Origin: Tricholoma matsutake
Taxonomy: Eukaryota; Basidiomycota; Agaricomycetes; Agaricales; Tricholomataceae
DNA: 64,000 nt
Assembly: GCA_026075535.2 (NCBI GenBank)
Contig: AP026547.1
Span: 7,192,001 to 7,256,000 of the forward strand
Direction: 5' to 3'
Of this stretch, positions 1 through 9,770 are shown piece by piece. The notes under the pieces are model-generated. The model did no database searches and had not been told where the DNA came from. It saw only the letters and a program-made list of their open reading frames with translations. Both the position numbers and the translations under genes were made by a program. Position 1 is the stretch's first letter. Each line of letters starts with the position of its first letter.

Positions 1-740
1 AGGTATGATAGTTTCTTTGAGCATCTGAGAATTTCTTGGACAGAAACCCAGCGGAGCAGCATGTCTGCCACTCAGGTCCTTGTCCCTACATTGCTCCAGT
101 CCCAAAGACTGAAGCATCACCCATATGGGTTTGGGCGATTCGGGGTTGATCAGCTTCAGCATGGGTGTCATGCAACAGATGGTTTTAATCATCTGGAAGC
201 AGGAATCATGTAATGGCTGCCAAAGGAAGGCTTGGCCATTTCTAGTCATCACTGAAAGTGGACTAGTGTATGCACTGATATCTGGCAGAAAGTGTGCCAG
301 ATATTGCACAAGTCCCAAGAAACACTGGACTTCATGATAGTTATGAGGTGTCTTCCACTCTCATATGCAGGCCATCTTATCGCTGTCTGCATATAGCCCA
401 TGCTTGTCAATCATATGACCGAGACACTCTACCATTTAAGCATAGAGTTCACATTTCTCTGCACGAAATTATAGAGAATGCTCTCATAGTTTGTTAAATA
501 CAAGCTCCAGATGTTTCTGGTGTTCTTCAATTGTGTTACTGAACACAAAGATGTTGTCCAAGTAAACATGAACAAATATTCCAATGTAATCTCGAAAAAT
601 TGAGTTCATCAACCTTTGAAAGGTTGATGGTGTGTTACAGTCACCTTGTTGCATAACAAGGCTCTCGTAGACTCCTTGGACCATTGAAAAGGCAGTCTTC
701 CAGCTTTCAAACACTAGTTTGGCCTAAAAACAGAAAAGGC
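1..740 (-). pseudogene. Ty3/Gypsy reverse transcriptase-RNase H fragment
   Basis: Reading the minus strand from about 740 down gives the second half of a Gypsy reverse transcriptase: a QQGDCNTPSTFQRLMN block, then the catalytic motif as YLDN (YLDD in active family members), then a connection region with FLGLVQYLAHFLPD and the start of an RNase H-like domain that runs off the window edge. Stops interrupt it (for example in place of Arg or Gln before FRAEKCELYA), and the second catalytic Asp is replaced. It is a dead fragment with no LTR visible here. Family assignment is secure from motif order; its relation to the other Gypsy elements in the window is unknown. Confidence 0.8.
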
Positions 741-1525
741 AGAGATAGGCAGATCAAGGCCACCAAATGACATCACACCAAGGGGTAGATGTCAGAAAGG
801 GTACTCTGCCTCTAAATATAAAACTGTCAACATGCACAAATGTGATAGAAAGGAAAATTAGTAATAAAATAAGGAAAAATCACAGAAAATGGAGAATAGG
901 AGGAAATGAAGTGAGGAAAAATATAGGATGAACATAAAAAATAGGAGAAACACATGGGACACCCTGAAGTCCCCTTACATATCTCTTGGGCTGTTTTTCT
1001 TCTTTTCTCATTGTGCCTGTCATCCTGGTTTGCCAGGTGTTCATCATTGTTGTCCTCATTGTTGCCATCCTCTTCATCATTTCCATGCTCTTCCTTGTTT
1101 CTATGCTCCTCTTCATTGTTGTCATCATTGTCATTGTCCTCATGTGTTGCCTTGGAAAAACAGGGATAGCCTGATACAGTAACAAGCAACAAGGGCGACA
1201 GAGATGACAGGCATGGTGGTGAGGAGACAAGTTCTTATTTTTTTTAAGTCTGATAATTGCCAAACCAGGAAGTTCAACATTGCCATCACACATTTGTGCA
1301 AGATTCTTCCAAAGCTCATTTCCAGCATCACTAGTATTCCAGATGGATCAGACTGCCTAGAAACTCCAATGGCCTGTCATTTTCCTGATGAGTGATACAG
1401 TTTGGTGGACATGAATTACACCCATCAGGAAAACTACACCTGTCTGGCATGGTATGGAACATGTGGCAGGTATGGGAAGAGCCAGCATAGCCATGCCACA
1501 CACAATCTCAAAATCTCACCACAAT
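741..1525. other. no supportable gene; Asp/Asn/Glu-rich low-complexity stretch
   Basis: A minus-strand open frame (about 1192-827) encodes a run rich in Asp, Asn, Glu and His from imperfect GAT/GAC/AAT repeats at 1040-1150. No domain is recognisable and the three frames of the opposite strand are also open, as expected of a simple repeat. It may be an acidic linker of the neighbouring dead retroelement. Nothing else is seen. Confidence 0.4.
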
Positions 1526-1962
1526 TAGTGCTTTGAGGTCCAGTCCATAGGACTGAGGACCAGACTGGACTGGACCATAAATTTGAACTGGTCCTATAGG
1601 ACTGCAGTTCCAGTTCTAATCAGTTACATAGCGGTTACAGTCTTGGTTCTTCAAGATCATGTGTGTGTGCACAGACCATCCAAAACTGGTAAGGACCAGT
1701 CCAGAACCAAACCCTTGGTTCTGGTTGCTAAGGTGGGTGATCAATCATTTTGATGCATGTTGAGTCACACACTGCCAGCTCACACTCTACCAGCAACCAC
1801 CACCACTATTCCCCTCAATGCCATCACCACCTCCCTTCCTCATCACAACCTCTACCACCCCCCCTCCATCAACTTCTTCCCCCACCATTTTCATACCTAT
1901 CCACACACCATGATCAGATCCAACATGGGCATAAATGATGGCAACTGTCATTTGGGCCCCTG

Positions 1963-2035
1963 GTATGTTTTTTTGCTTGTTTCTTGTTTATACCAACTAA
2001 CTAACTGCTGTTCTTTATTCTTTAGAATATCTATA
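1963..2035 (+). other. intron-like segment after GGGCCC hairpin (CL1)
   Basis: Donor GTATGT at 1963, branch-like AACTAACTAACTG, a pyrimidine tract and TTTAG at 2035. It follows directly a hairpin whose arms are GGGC-ATAAATGATG and CATTTGGGCCC (1927-1958). The same arrangement recurs at least ten more times in the window (see the findings). Confidence 0.6.
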
Positions 2036-2397
2036 TCTAGGTTCTACCTTGATGAGAACCACAACACCCACAACCCATCACCAGAACATCCCCCACTGCT
2101 GCCATGAGCCTCTTTGCTCATGGGGTAGATGTGGGGTGCATGGTGACATGGCAATGACAATGCCCAACACTGAACATGCCACCAGTGACAACTCCACCAT
2201 GCCAACTCCACCAATGCCAACTCCACCAATGCCAACACTGAACGCACCACCAACACTGACTCCACCACCAGCACCAATTTCACCACCAGCACTGACTCCA
2301 CCAATGCCAACTCTATCACCAACACCAACACCAAACATGCCACCAATGCCAACTCCACCACCAACACCAATGCCAACCACTCCAGCATTGACTCCAG

Positions 2398-2600
2398 GAG
2401 GTCTTTGTCCTCCCCCACCTATTCCTGGAGGAATCCTGGAGGATTATTGGGAACCAATGTTCCAGCCATTTGTCACTCAAGTAATTCCTGGAATTCCCCA
2501 GGACTCTACCAGGACTCTACCAGGACTCTACCAGGACTCTACCAGGAATCCACTGGGACTCCACTGGGATTTAACCAGGAGTCCTTACTATTAAAAAGGA
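2398..2600 (+). repeat. CE1 left subterminal repeats (CCAGGACTCTA units)
   Basis: At least four tandem copies of an 11-bp unit (AGGACTCTACC) lie at about 2505-2548, next to TCCTGGAGGAATCCTGG. The right subterminal region (4820-4890) holds the inverted counterparts. These are probably transposase binding sites, by analogy with hAT subterminal repeats. Confidence 0.65.
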
Positions 2601-2605
2601 AACCT

Positions 2606-2676
2606 TGGAGGATTGAACCCAGGACCCCGGGGTTAAATTAAACAGGTGCAATATACCATTATACCATAGTGTCCTT
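2606..2676 (-). repeat. tRNA-like cap, left side of CE1
   Basis: On the minus strand a box A-like TATGGTATAATGGTATATTG is followed by a box B-like GGGTTCAATCC about 45 nt later, the layout of an internal Pol III promoter. The cloverleaf is degenerate and no CCA end is visible, so this is a tRNA-derived (SINE-like) sequence and not a tRNA gene. Transcription from it would run outward to the element's left end. Confidence 0.6.
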
Positions 2677-2715
2677 CTAAAATGCCACATAAGTTGATCT
2701 AAGTACCACATCGAG

Positions 2716-2743
2716 TGGCTGTGTATGACAAAGCACACAGCCA
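2716..2743. repeat. GGCTGTG palindrome next to the cap
   Basis: Inverted repeat TGGCTGTG...CACAGCCA around a short spacer containing ATGACAAAG. It is repeated at 6446-6472 in CE2, and a relative with arms GGTGTGATGACA/TGTCATCACACC lies at 33023-33059 in CE4. It always sits between the less conserved tRNA-like cap and the GGGCCC hairpin. Confidence 0.7.
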
Positions 2744-2939
2744 CATCTGCCAGCTCATCAACCAACCACCACCACTCTCGACAATGCTGTGGCCACGGCC
2801 TCCTTCCCTTCCTTCTGCCACCTCCCCTCCATGAACACCCACCACCACCATGCTCCCATACCCCCTTGTCTAACCCCACCAACAGCTGCATTTGCACCAC
2901 CTCGGGCCCAAACGATGACAGATGTTGTTTTGGGCCCAG

Positions 2940-3005
2940 GTAATGTTTTTTATGTTCTTTTTTTCTTTTTCTTTCGACTAATTATTGTTTTGTTTCTTTC
3001 TTTAG
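2940..3005 (+). other. intron-like segment of CE1, copy 1
   Basis: Donor GTAATG at 2940 lies two bases after the 3' arm of the GGGCCCAAAC...GTTTTGGGCCC hairpin (2904-2937). A branch-like GACTAATTATTG, a T-rich tract and TTTAG follow, ending at 3005. The downstream sequence starts GTTCTAACTAGG, as after other copies. At 66 nt it fits basidiomycete intron size. Confidence 0.6.
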
Positions 3006-3082
3006 GTTCTAACTAGGTTATGACAATGAGATGGCACCACCAGCCCCACCCACTGAACGACACACCACCCACATCCAGCCCC

Positions 3083-3105
3083 ATGAGCAACTGCTCATGG
3101 GGTGG
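3083..3105. repeat. GAGCAACTGCTC palindromic module (CE1)
   Basis: CCCATGAGCAACTGCTCATGGGG is a near-perfect 22-24-nt inverted repeat, flanked by GGGTGGA. It is one of roughly 28 copies in the window; here the arms extend beyond the core by five pairs. Confidence 0.75.
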
Positions 3106-3192
3106 ATCGTGGGTGGAACAGCATGGATGAGGAGGAGGCAAGCCAAATGAAAAAGGCCCAGGAGATGTTGTCAACATCTCCTGGGCCACAGG

Positions 3193-3593
3193 TGTTAGGA
3201 AACCATCCCATTACCTAATAAACTTTCATTTTATTTTATTATGTCGAATTACGCTACATGACGCCAAATGATGCTACATTTTGATAGCATGAGAGTTTTA
3301 TTTTGCATGCATCAAAATGTACGCGCATGTATGAGTGCGTCGGTAACAACAATGTACAATATATGTAACATAGTATATAAACCCTAAATATATGCCTAGG
3401 GGACCCCAGTTGTGTTCTCTTAGGTATTCCACCTACGTTTTCGGTGTGAAAGGCCTATCTCAACAAACTTACCTATTAATAACCCCTCGCATCAAAACTA
3501 TCAATTCCCCCATCATGTGTGTGGATCCCACCCCCTTCTTGTAGAGAGAACCTGCACGGTCTTAGCTAGCAGATAGTGGGTGTCGCCCTAACA
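3193..3593 (+). mobile_element. solo LTR of the GyC family, TSD ACAGG
   Basis: A 401-bp LTR starting TGTTAGGAAACC and ending GCCCTAACA, flanked by the perfect 5-bp duplication ACAGG (3188-3192, 3594-3598). It matches the two LTRs of GyC at 51197-51598 and 52923-53324. No internal region remains, so this is a solo LTR left by LTR-LTR recombination. It entered CE1 between a GGCCC hairpin and its intron donor. Confidence 0.93.
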
Positions 3594-3597
3594 ACAG

Positions 3598-3645
3598 GTA
3601 AGTTTTTTCTTTTCTGGTTTTTTTAATTTTTAATAATTTTTTTAG
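3598..3645 (+). other. intron-like segment of CE1, copy 2
   Basis: Donor GTAAGT at 3598 and TTTTTTTAG ending at 3645 (48 nt). Without the LTR and one duplication copy, the donor sits a few bases after the hairpin GGCCCAGGAGATG...CATCTCCTGGGCC (3155-3187), the same spacing as in copy 1. No clear CTAAC branch site. Confidence 0.5.
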
Positions 3646-4261
3646 ATTGATAATGGAGATGACAGGACCAGCACAACCAGCACCTGCCACCACCATGTGA
3701 GCCCCTGCTCGCAAGGTGAATTGTGGGCACTCAATGACAAACCAGACGGCCACCACCACCACAGCACCCCAATCTGCTGCTGCGAGCAACTGCTTGTGGG
3801 GTGGAATCAGGGAACCATTGGGATGGGGATGATGTAGAGACAAGGATGGGGATGATGTAGAGACAAGGATGGGGATGGGGATGGGATGTGGATGAGGACA
3901 AGGACAAGGATTGGGACAGGACAACAGGGATGACCCACCACCACCGCCACTGCGAGTGGTTTCACAGGGTGGAGGGAGGTCCGAGGATGGAGATGACGAC
4001 AGTGGCAAAAGACAGTGAGGGTGAGGAGAACAAGACCACCAGCACCACCACCGGCACCACCACAGCACCCCAATGGTACCACGGGGACAGGGACAACAAG
4101 AGGAGGGCACAGACACCATGGATGGCCCACGAACACGACCCAAAGCACCAGGACAACAATGAAGGGGACAACCACAAGGACAGCGAGGACAGCAGCCAGG
4201 GATGACAGGAGCGGGGCCCATGCATGCCCAGGATAACATGCAACGATGCACCCCCACCAGG

Positions 4262-4515
4262 CTGCCCCCGCATTTTGCATGGGGCAGTTTTTTCAATTTT
4301 TATTTATGGTAATGCCTCCCCCCTCGCCTGCATTTTACATGGGTGAGGGGTTTTTCTCTCTTTTTCTTTATAATTGTAGTTCTCCCCTTGCGTTCGATGC
4401 GGGGGGAGATTAGTTTTATATCTAAATATTGGTAGGACTTCCCCTTGCACTTTGTGTGAGGATGGTCTTTTTTTTATGTAATTAATTGTGTATCCCTCGC
4501 ATCTAACACAAGGGA
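4262..4515. repeat. GC-clamped hairpin block of CE1
   Basis: Five successive short inverted repeats of the form CCCC-TCGC...GCG-AGGGG with loops around ATTTT/ATCTA, separated by AT-rich spacers (for example CCCCTTGCG-TTCGA-TGCGGGGG). Equivalent blocks occur in CE2 (10286-10372), CE3 (6950-7240), CE4 (31830-32030) and, modified, in CL3 (35200-35600), always beside the better conserved cap. They could be RNA structures or protein sites. Confidence 0.65.
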
Positions 4516-4620
4516 TGTAGTTAATAAATTTTGTTTGATCTTAATTGTGAGTTTCGAGAGAGAAATACCTGAGTTTGAGTTTGAGTGCATAAATACACTT
4601 TATATTAGTAACTAATAATT

Positions 4621-4708
4621 CTCCTGTGGCTCAACTGGTTGAGCACACTTGGTTTGTCATATGATCCATGATCATGAGGTCTGGAGTTCATCCCTGCTCT
4701 GAACACAT
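4621..4708 (+). repeat. tRNA-like cap, right side of CE1
   Basis: CTCCTGTGGCTCAACTGGTTGAGCA (box A with a perfect GCTC/GAGC D-stem) precedes GGAGTTCATCCCTGC (box B-like) after about 45 nt. This cap type is shared with the hairpin-side caps of CE3 (6786-6875) and CE4 (31690-31776). It points outward to the right end. Confidence 0.65.
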
Positions 4709-5115
4709 CTGTTTTGTAGGCACTTTGTGAAATTCATGAAGTCCAAAGCACTTGAAACTCATAAGATATCAAATTGACTTTCCATTATGGTTTGACTTTA
4801 GGGTACTGCAATGTACTGGGAATCCTGGTGAGTCCTGGAGGAATCCTGGTCTTTCTGGTAGGACTACCAGGATTCCTCCAGGACTCTGTGGGGGAGTCAT
4901 AAAGTTCTGGACTCCAGCACCAAAACCAACACCAATGGTGCCAACAATGACAATGACAGGGCCAACACTGAGCACAATGCAATGGCACCAACATGGGCCA
5001 ATGCCAATGCTGAGCACCCACATCCAGCCTCATGAGCCACTGCTTGCAAGGGAGATTGTGAGGTGTTTTCTTTTGTTTCTTTTTTTGTTTTCTTTCTCGT
5101 TTCTTTTTCATTTAG

Positions 5116-5474
5116 TAAATAGATAATTATTTGTAAGTAGTCAGTACATAAGTAACATACTAGTTACAGTAGTGGACAAGCAAAGCCCGCTTATTTTCTC
5201 AACAAATTATTTGGACAGCTGCAAAGGTCCAAATGGGTTCTAAATGTCAAAATATGGTAGTTTAGATGGTAATGATAAGATCTGCATGAGCCGATCATGT
5301 AAAACTGACAAATTTAGATTTTGACCCCAAGAAATTTGGCTGTACCCCTATTTTAGCACTAAAAATCACAGAAAAATCACTAATCAATTGCTTTTGATGA
5401 GTTGCGTCTCAGCATGTTGAAAAATGATCAATGAACATGAATGGGACTGTCTAAAAAAATCTTGAAGTTCCATC
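5116..5474. other. no gene; AT-rich flank of the 5475 ORF
   Basis: No open frame with recognisable content. ACAGTAGTGGACAAGC at 5163 resembles the start of a Tc1/mariner-type inverted repeat after TTA, and could be the end of a DNA element carrying the next ORF. No matching right end is present because that side is replaced by CE2. Confidence 0.25.
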
Positions 5475-6068
5475 TTGCACTCATGGCTAGAGGTTGACCC
5501 TCAAAGAAGTCTTGGCCCACACCCAACATCGCTGGTCTCAGAAATCAATCCAGACAGTCCTCTGCATTCTCTGAGTCAACCCACTCCACCCAGATCCAGA
5601 GCCCCAAGCCCCGATGGTAATGAATCTGATTTGGAGGAGGACAACAAGGATCTTGATTTGTTGATCCATTTTGATTCTCTGAAGACAAACCTTGCACATG
5701 CGGAGGTTTGCCAAGACAAGGGAGAAGATGATGATAATGAAGAGTTGGAGGAATGGGAGGGATTTGGCAAGGAAGATCTTGCTGAGGCGATGATAGGCAT
5801 GCTCGAGGTTGAAGAACCATCTGATCTGGATTGGCTGCCTGAGAGACTGAAGAACAAGAGAAACAAGAGAAAGCAAGAGAAGAAGGGCATGGACTCACAA
5901 TTGTTTTCACTTATCTTGCTACTGATAATGCAACCAGAAAGACCCAAGACATATCAGAAAGGTCCAGATGTCATGGCTAAATCAGAGCGGACCCAGTGGT
6001 GGCATGCAAGAGCTTTCCGAGGCCAGAGACAGCTGACAGGGTTTGGGTTCAAGGCCCCTTCATATTGA
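5475..6068 (+). pseudogene. uncharacterised transposon-associated ORF, 3'-truncated
   Basis: An open frame of 197 codons with an acidic segment (SDLEEDNKDLD, DDDNEELEEWEG) and a basic C-terminal part (KNKRNKRKQEKK, then KGPDVMAKSERTQ and LTGFGF). The combination of acidic N-region and basic SERTQ segment resembles the N-terminal part of Agaricomycete DNA-transposon proteins, but I cannot name the family. The frame stops only because CE2 starts at 6067. The true start and whether an intron splits it are unclear. No catalytic motif is visible. Confidence 0.45.
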
Positions 6069-6322
6069 GGTCTTTACACTCCCCCCCCCAATCTGAGCAG
6101 ACTCCGCTCAGACACTCGGACAGTCCTAGGACTGTTGCTTGGACTTTGCTCAGACATTTTTTGGCTAAGACTCCTGCCAAACCAGGATGTACAGTCTGAG
6201 CTCTGTCCTAAGACTGTCTGAGCATCCGAGCGGAGTCTGATTGGACACATACTCGTACAGTCCTAGGACTGTCCGAGTCAGAGTGTTTGTTGTTGTTATT
6301 ATCAATTAAATAAAATATGTTA

Positions 6323-6404
6323 CACCACAAAGAGTTGAACACCCGTCCTAATGACAAGGTTACATAATCAGTAGATGACAATAACCATTGCACCAAACAG
6401 GCTT
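6323..6404 (-). repeat. tRNA-like cap, left side of CE2
   Basis: Minus strand: TTTGGTGCAATGGTTATTG (box A-like), then GTGTTCAACTC (box B-like) about 48 nt on. It belongs to the same positional class as the caps at 2606 and 33104, next to the GGCTGTG palindrome. Confidence 0.55.
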
Positions 6405-6445
6405 GAAAGGTAGGTAGAAATCTCACAGCCACATACCATTGCTGG

Positions 6446-6472
6446 TGGCTGTGTATGACAAAGCACACAGCT
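6446..6472. repeat. GGCTGTG palindrome of CE2
   Basis: Same sequence as at 2716-2743 except for one arm change (ACAGCTGC). It lies 40-odd bases after the left cap. Confidence 0.65.
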
Positions 6473-6785
6473 GCATCATCAACAACGCTGGCACATCACC
6501 TCTACCACCACCACAGTCAATGGTGCCACCTCCTCCCTACCTCCTACCCCAATAACCAACAATGGGAATGAGCCCAAACAATGGTATTGTCATTTGGCAG
6601 TAATTTACACTCCTCTACCTAACCTATTCCAATTGGACTCACCGGAGTCCAGTGGATTCCAGTGGATTCCGGTTATTCCGACCAGATTCCGGTTACTCCA
6701 GATGCTCAACTCAGAGTATATAACCCTAATGGATAGTCAAATTTCAAGTCTTAAGTTGTCAAAGTGCCTACAAAATATATTCATG

Positions 6786-6875
6786 CAGAGTAAGAATTGA
6801 ACTCAAGACATCTTGATTAGAGTGATCACATGACAAACCAAACATGTGTGCTTAACCAGTTGAGCCACAGGAGAA
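6786..6875 (-). repeat. tRNA-like cap, left side of CE3
   Basis: Minus strand CTCCTGTGGCTCAACTGGTT, then TTGAGTTCAATTCTTAC; clearly homologous to the caps at 4621 (CE1) and 31690 (CE4). Points outward to the left. Confidence 0.65.
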
Positions 6876-6949
6876 TTATTAGTTAGTAATATAATGTTTA
6901 TTCATGACACTCTAATTTTTTTCAAAGTAGTTAAGATCAATTTTTTTTA

Positions 6950-7240
6950 ATTAACCACATCCCTCACATTGAATGCGAGGGAGTGGGCATGATTGTGATT
7001 ATATACATAAACAAAAAATCCCCCCTCTCACAAGATGCGAGAGGGAGTTTTATTTATATACATAAAAAGCTAACCCCTCGCGCCGAACATGAGGGGGAGG
7101 TAAAAACATGATGAAAAAAATCCCTCCCCCACACAAAACGGGGGAGGGGGGGCACAATAATAATAAATAATTAAAAGTACAAAAAAAATCCCTCCCCACA
7201 TGAAGTGCAGGGGAGGGGGAGGGGACGCAACCCGCTGTTG
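6950..7240. repeat. GC-clamped hairpin block of CE3
   Basis: Inverted repeats such as CCCTCGC-ATTGA-ATGCGAGGG and CCCCTCTC...GAGAGGG, plus CCCCTCGCGCCGA-ACATGAGGGGG, spaced by AT-rich linkers including TTATATACATAAA. Same position relative to the cap as in CE1. Confidence 0.6.
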
Positions 7241-7261
7241 TCTGTCCTTCCACCAATGATC

Positions 7262-7455
7262 CACCCCACGAGCAGTTGCTCGTGAGGCTGGGGGTAGGTG
7301 GCTTGTCGTCATTGTCGTTCCACCCACGATCCACCCCACGAGCAGTTGCTCATGAGGCTGGGGGCGGGTGGTGTGTCATCGTTGTCTCCTGTCCCTGCGC
7401 CTGGGCATTGTTCCACCCATGTTCCACCCCACAAGCAGTTGCTCGTGAGGCTGGA
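7262..7455. repeat. three GAGCAGTTGCTC palindromic modules (CE3)
   Basis: Copies at about 7262, 7332 and 7424: CCACCCCACGAGCAGTTGCTC followed by GTGAGGCTGG and a GGTGGGTGG tail, at 70-95 bp spacing. Reverse orientation relative to the CE1 and CE2 modules, as expected from the reversed element. Confidence 0.75.
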
Positions 7456-8008
7456 GGTGGGTGGCTTGTCGTTGTTCGTCACCATTTCTGTCTTTTTTTT
7501 TTGGGGGGGGGGGGGGTTTGGGCATGTCAGTGCGACATGGTGCGTGTATGGGGGTTGGTGGGTGCTTACTACACAGGTATCCCCCTTCTGGGGTCTCCTG
7601 GCATCCCTCTGCACCCACCAAGCCCGTGTTGATAGCCTCACATCCCATTTGAATGGGGAGGAGGGGATCGGGTGGGTGTGGGCGTGGGTTGTGCATTTTT
7701 CCGTTGCACGTTTTCCATTGCAGCAGGTCATCCCCAGTAGTATATAGCCTAAAAAGCAATAAATTAAATTAGTTGATTGATAAAAAGAAAAAGAAAAAAG
7801 AAAAAAACTTATCTATGGCCCAAACAACAATTGCTGTCATTTGGGCCCGTGTTCCGTCCAGTCGGCTCATTTGAAGGTGGTGGTGATGGTGGCAGTGGGC
7901 ATGGGAATGGTGGTGGCGGGTGCACATGCAGTGGTGGTGGTAGAGTGGAGAGGAGGAGGAGGCGGCGTTGACAACAGTGGTGGTGGTTGTGAGCTAGCAG
8001 TCACATGT

Positions 8009-8410
8009 TGTTAGGGTGACACCCACTATCTGCTAGCTAAGACCATGCAGGTTCTCTCTACAAGAAGGGGGCGGGATCCGCGCTCATGATGGGGGAATTG
8101 ATGGTTTTGATGCGAGGGGTTATTAATAGGTGAGTTTGTTGAGATAGGCCTTTCACACCGAAAACGTAGGTGGAATACCTAAGAGAACACAACTGGGGTC
8201 CCCTAGGCATATATTTAGGGTTTATATACTATGTTACATATATTGTACATTGTTGTTACCGATGCATTCACACATGCACGTACATATTGATGCGTGCGAA
8301 ATAAAATTCTCATGCTATCAAAGTGTAGTGTAATTTGGCGTCATGTAGCGTAATTCGACATAATAAAATAAAAATGAAATTTTATTAGGTAATGGGGTGG
8401 TTTCCTAACA
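8009..8410 (-). mobile_element. solo LTR of the GyC family in CE3
   Basis: A 402-bp LTR in reverse orientation (TGTTAGGGTGAC...GGTTTCCTAACA as read on the plus strand), flanked by CATGT (8004-8008) and CGTGT (8411-8415). These form a 5-bp duplication with one transition consistent with CpG decay. No internal sequence remains. Confidence 0.9.
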
Positions 8411-8516
8411 CGTGTCACGTGTCATGCAATATGCATGTGTGCATATTCCGTTAATGGCTGTAACTATGCACCTTGGTTGGGTAATAAAAGTATTAGATGT
8501 ATGTAGATGAATAATG

Positions 8517-8589
8517 ACCTGGTAGCTCAGTGGTTAAGCGTGCTGTTATGTGTGCAGACCTGAGGTTGAGTGTTCAATTCTTGTTGCAT
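8517..8589 (+). repeat. tRNA-like cap, right side of CE3
   Basis: CTGGTAGCTCAGTGGTTAAGCG is an excellent tRNA box A/D-arm, followed by GAGTGTTCAATTCTTG (box B-like). It is the most tRNA-like cap in the window, but acceptor stem pairing is poor and it lies in a transposon, so I do not call a tRNA gene. Confidence 0.6.
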
Positions 8590-8868
8590 GTTGAAATTTT
8601 ATTTGGGAAAGCACATGCATTCCGGTTATTCCGGTTATGCTAGTGCCATGCATCCGGTTGATCCAACTGTTCCAGGTAAAAATGAGTCCGGGTAGATTCT
8701 GGGGATTCCAGAGGTAAAATTGACCCCCCAGTCCGACCGGAATGTGAGAAAAATATATGTAAATGGAATTCCCCAGAATTCCGGAAATTCTGATTGGAAT
8801 GGGCATTCCGACTGGAATCCGACCGGAATAGGTGGAGGAGTGTAGTGTACTCTCATTTGGGCTCACTT

Positions 8869-8932
8869 GTAAGTGTTTTTTTACATGTTTTTTGTTGTTT
8901 TGTTTAACTAACTGAATTTTCCTTAATGATAG
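8869..8932 (+). other. intron-like segment of CE2, copy 1
   Basis: Donor GTAAGTG at 8869, branch-like TTAACTAACTG, acceptor AG at 8932. The upstream hairpin is the one split by CE3. Confidence 0.6.
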
Positions 8933-9199
8933 GTTTTATCTATGTTATCACAATGCTGCAGCCTCAAATCCATGACAACGGCCAACATAGCCACCACCCT
9001 AGGACCCAGAACCACCACTGCAAGCAACTGCTTGTGGGGTGGGAACTACAACTGCAAAACAGCAGGGTTAGCACAATGAGGCAACTGGAGATGACTGGGA
9101 GATGGAATGATGAGGGGATGAGCAGGAAACAATGAAAGGAAGGCAAAGCAAACAAAGAAAAGGCCCAAGAGACATCAAACGACATCTCATGGGCCATTG

Positions 9200-9253
9200 G
9201 TAAGTTTTTTTTTCTTGTCCTTTCCTTATTTTGTTACTAATGAACTTTTTTAG
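9200..9253 (+). other. intron-like segment of CE2, copy 2
   Basis: Donor GTAAGT at 9200, directly after the hairpin GGCCCAAGAGACATC...CATCTCATGGGCC (9162-9195). A TTACTAATG branch-like motif and TTTTTTAG end at 9253. Confidence 0.55.
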
Positions 9254-9715
9254 GTATTATCTAGTACTGCTGATGACAACGAGCACTCAGAACCACTGCT
9301 GCGAGCAGCTGCTCGTGGGGTGGGAATGGGTGCAACTTCAAAATGACAAGAACAGCAACCCTGACAGAACAACAAGACAATGAGACACAGCCCCCACCCC
9401 CAGCCCTCATGCCCACCACGCAGGATGCAACACCCACCTCCAGCCTCATGAGCAACTGCTCCTGGGGTGGATGGTGGGTGGAATGATGACAATGGCAGGG
9501 AACGATGACAGCACCTGCCCCAGCCCTATGAGCCACTGCTCGTAGGGTGGATGACAGGTGGAATGACGACAATTAAGGGAGATGCCAACAACAGCCAGCA
9601 CCCCCCATAACTGCTGCAGGCAGCTGCTCGCAGGGTGGATGGGGGGTGCAAGAGTGCAGGTACCAACAGGGAGACAAAAAAGGCCCAAGAGGTGTCAACG
9701 TCTCTTTGGTCCTAG

Positions 9716-9770
9716 GTAAGTTTTTTTTTTTTTCTCATTTCATTTTTTGATGCTAACTAACTTTTTTTAG
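9716..9770 (+). other. intron-like segment of CE2, copy 3
   Basis: Donor GTAAGT at 9716 after a hairpin (GGCCCAAGAGGTG...CTCTTTGGTCC, 9682-9713). Branch-like GCTAACTAAC, acceptor TTTTTTTAG at 9770. Confidence 0.6.

Larger units (their letters stand above)
2398..4909 (+). mobile_element. CE1: cap element with hAT-like ends, 8-bp TSD GACTCCAG
   Basis: Left end GAGGTCTTTGTCCTCCCCC and inverted right end CAGAACTTTATGACTCCCCC, each followed by TCCTGGAGGAATCCTGG subterminal repeats. The 8-bp duplication GACTCCAG at 2390-2397 and 4910-4917 is perfect. In order: inverted tRNA-like cap (2606-2676), GGCTGTG palindrome (2716-2743), GGGCCC hairpin plus intron-like segment, palindromic modules, a second hairpin plus intron split by a solo LTR, GC-clamped hairpins (4262-4515), and a forward tRNA-like cap (4621-4708). 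Without the LTR and its duplication it is 2106 bp. It encodes no recognisable transposase, so it is inferred to be non-autonomous. hAT affiliation rests on TSD length and the CAG start only. Confidence 0.8.
1526..5115 (+). mobile_element. CL1: partial cap-like DNA element hosting CE1
   Basis: The left end reads TAGTGCTTTGAGGTCCAG, closely matching the ends of CL2 (16177) and SE7 (57190), followed by subterminal GGTCCAGTCC/GGACTGGACC repeats to about 1735. Inside are a GGGC-hairpin at 1927-1958, an intron-like segment at 1963-2035, a GAGC...GCTC module at about 2100-2140, and a long CCAACACCAATGCC repeat tract (2155-2395). That tract is interrupted by CE1 and resumes at 4918, with another module at 5020-5050. 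The right end was not found, so the boundary at 5115 is only the last recognisable module. No protein domain is visible. Confidence 0.55.
6598..8852 (-). mobile_element. CE3: cap element nested in CE2, 8-bp TSD TCATTTGG
   Basis: Ends CAGTAATTTACACTCC and (inverted) GAGTACACTACACTCC, with TTCCGGTTATTCCG/CCGACCGGAATCC subterminal repeats. The perfect duplication TCATTTGG is at 6590-6597 and 8853-8860. The insertion split the GAGCCCAAACAATG...CATTTGGGCTC hairpin of CE2, which rejoins exactly when CE3 is removed. Body orientation is reversed relative to CE1 and CE2: cap 6786-6875, hairpins 6950-7240, three palindromic modules, intron-like segment on the minus strand (about 7749-7812, donor decayed to ATAAGT), hairpin 7816-7848, solo LTR, cap 8517-8589. 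It is 1848 bp without the LTR. No coding capacity. Confidence 0.85.

Noticed and set aside
827..1192. An acidic Asp/Asn-rich protein gene
   Set aside because: Simple-repeat composition, all frames open, no start context or homologous domain recognised.
2049..2594. A Pro/Thr-rich secreted or cell-wall protein
   Set aside because: It is the translation of the CCAACACCAATGCC tract and runs across the CE1 boundary.
3562..4296. A 244-codon Cys/Ser/Pro-rich minus-strand protein and overlapping frames
   Set aside because: Lies across the LTR edge, intron-like segment and simple repeats of CE1; several frames on both strands are open, composition follows the repeats, and no domain is visible.
8517..8589. 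A genuine tRNA gene
   Set aside because: Good box A and box B, but poor acceptor and T-stem pairing, position inside a transposon, and seven related copies in matching positions argue for a tRNA-derived repeat.
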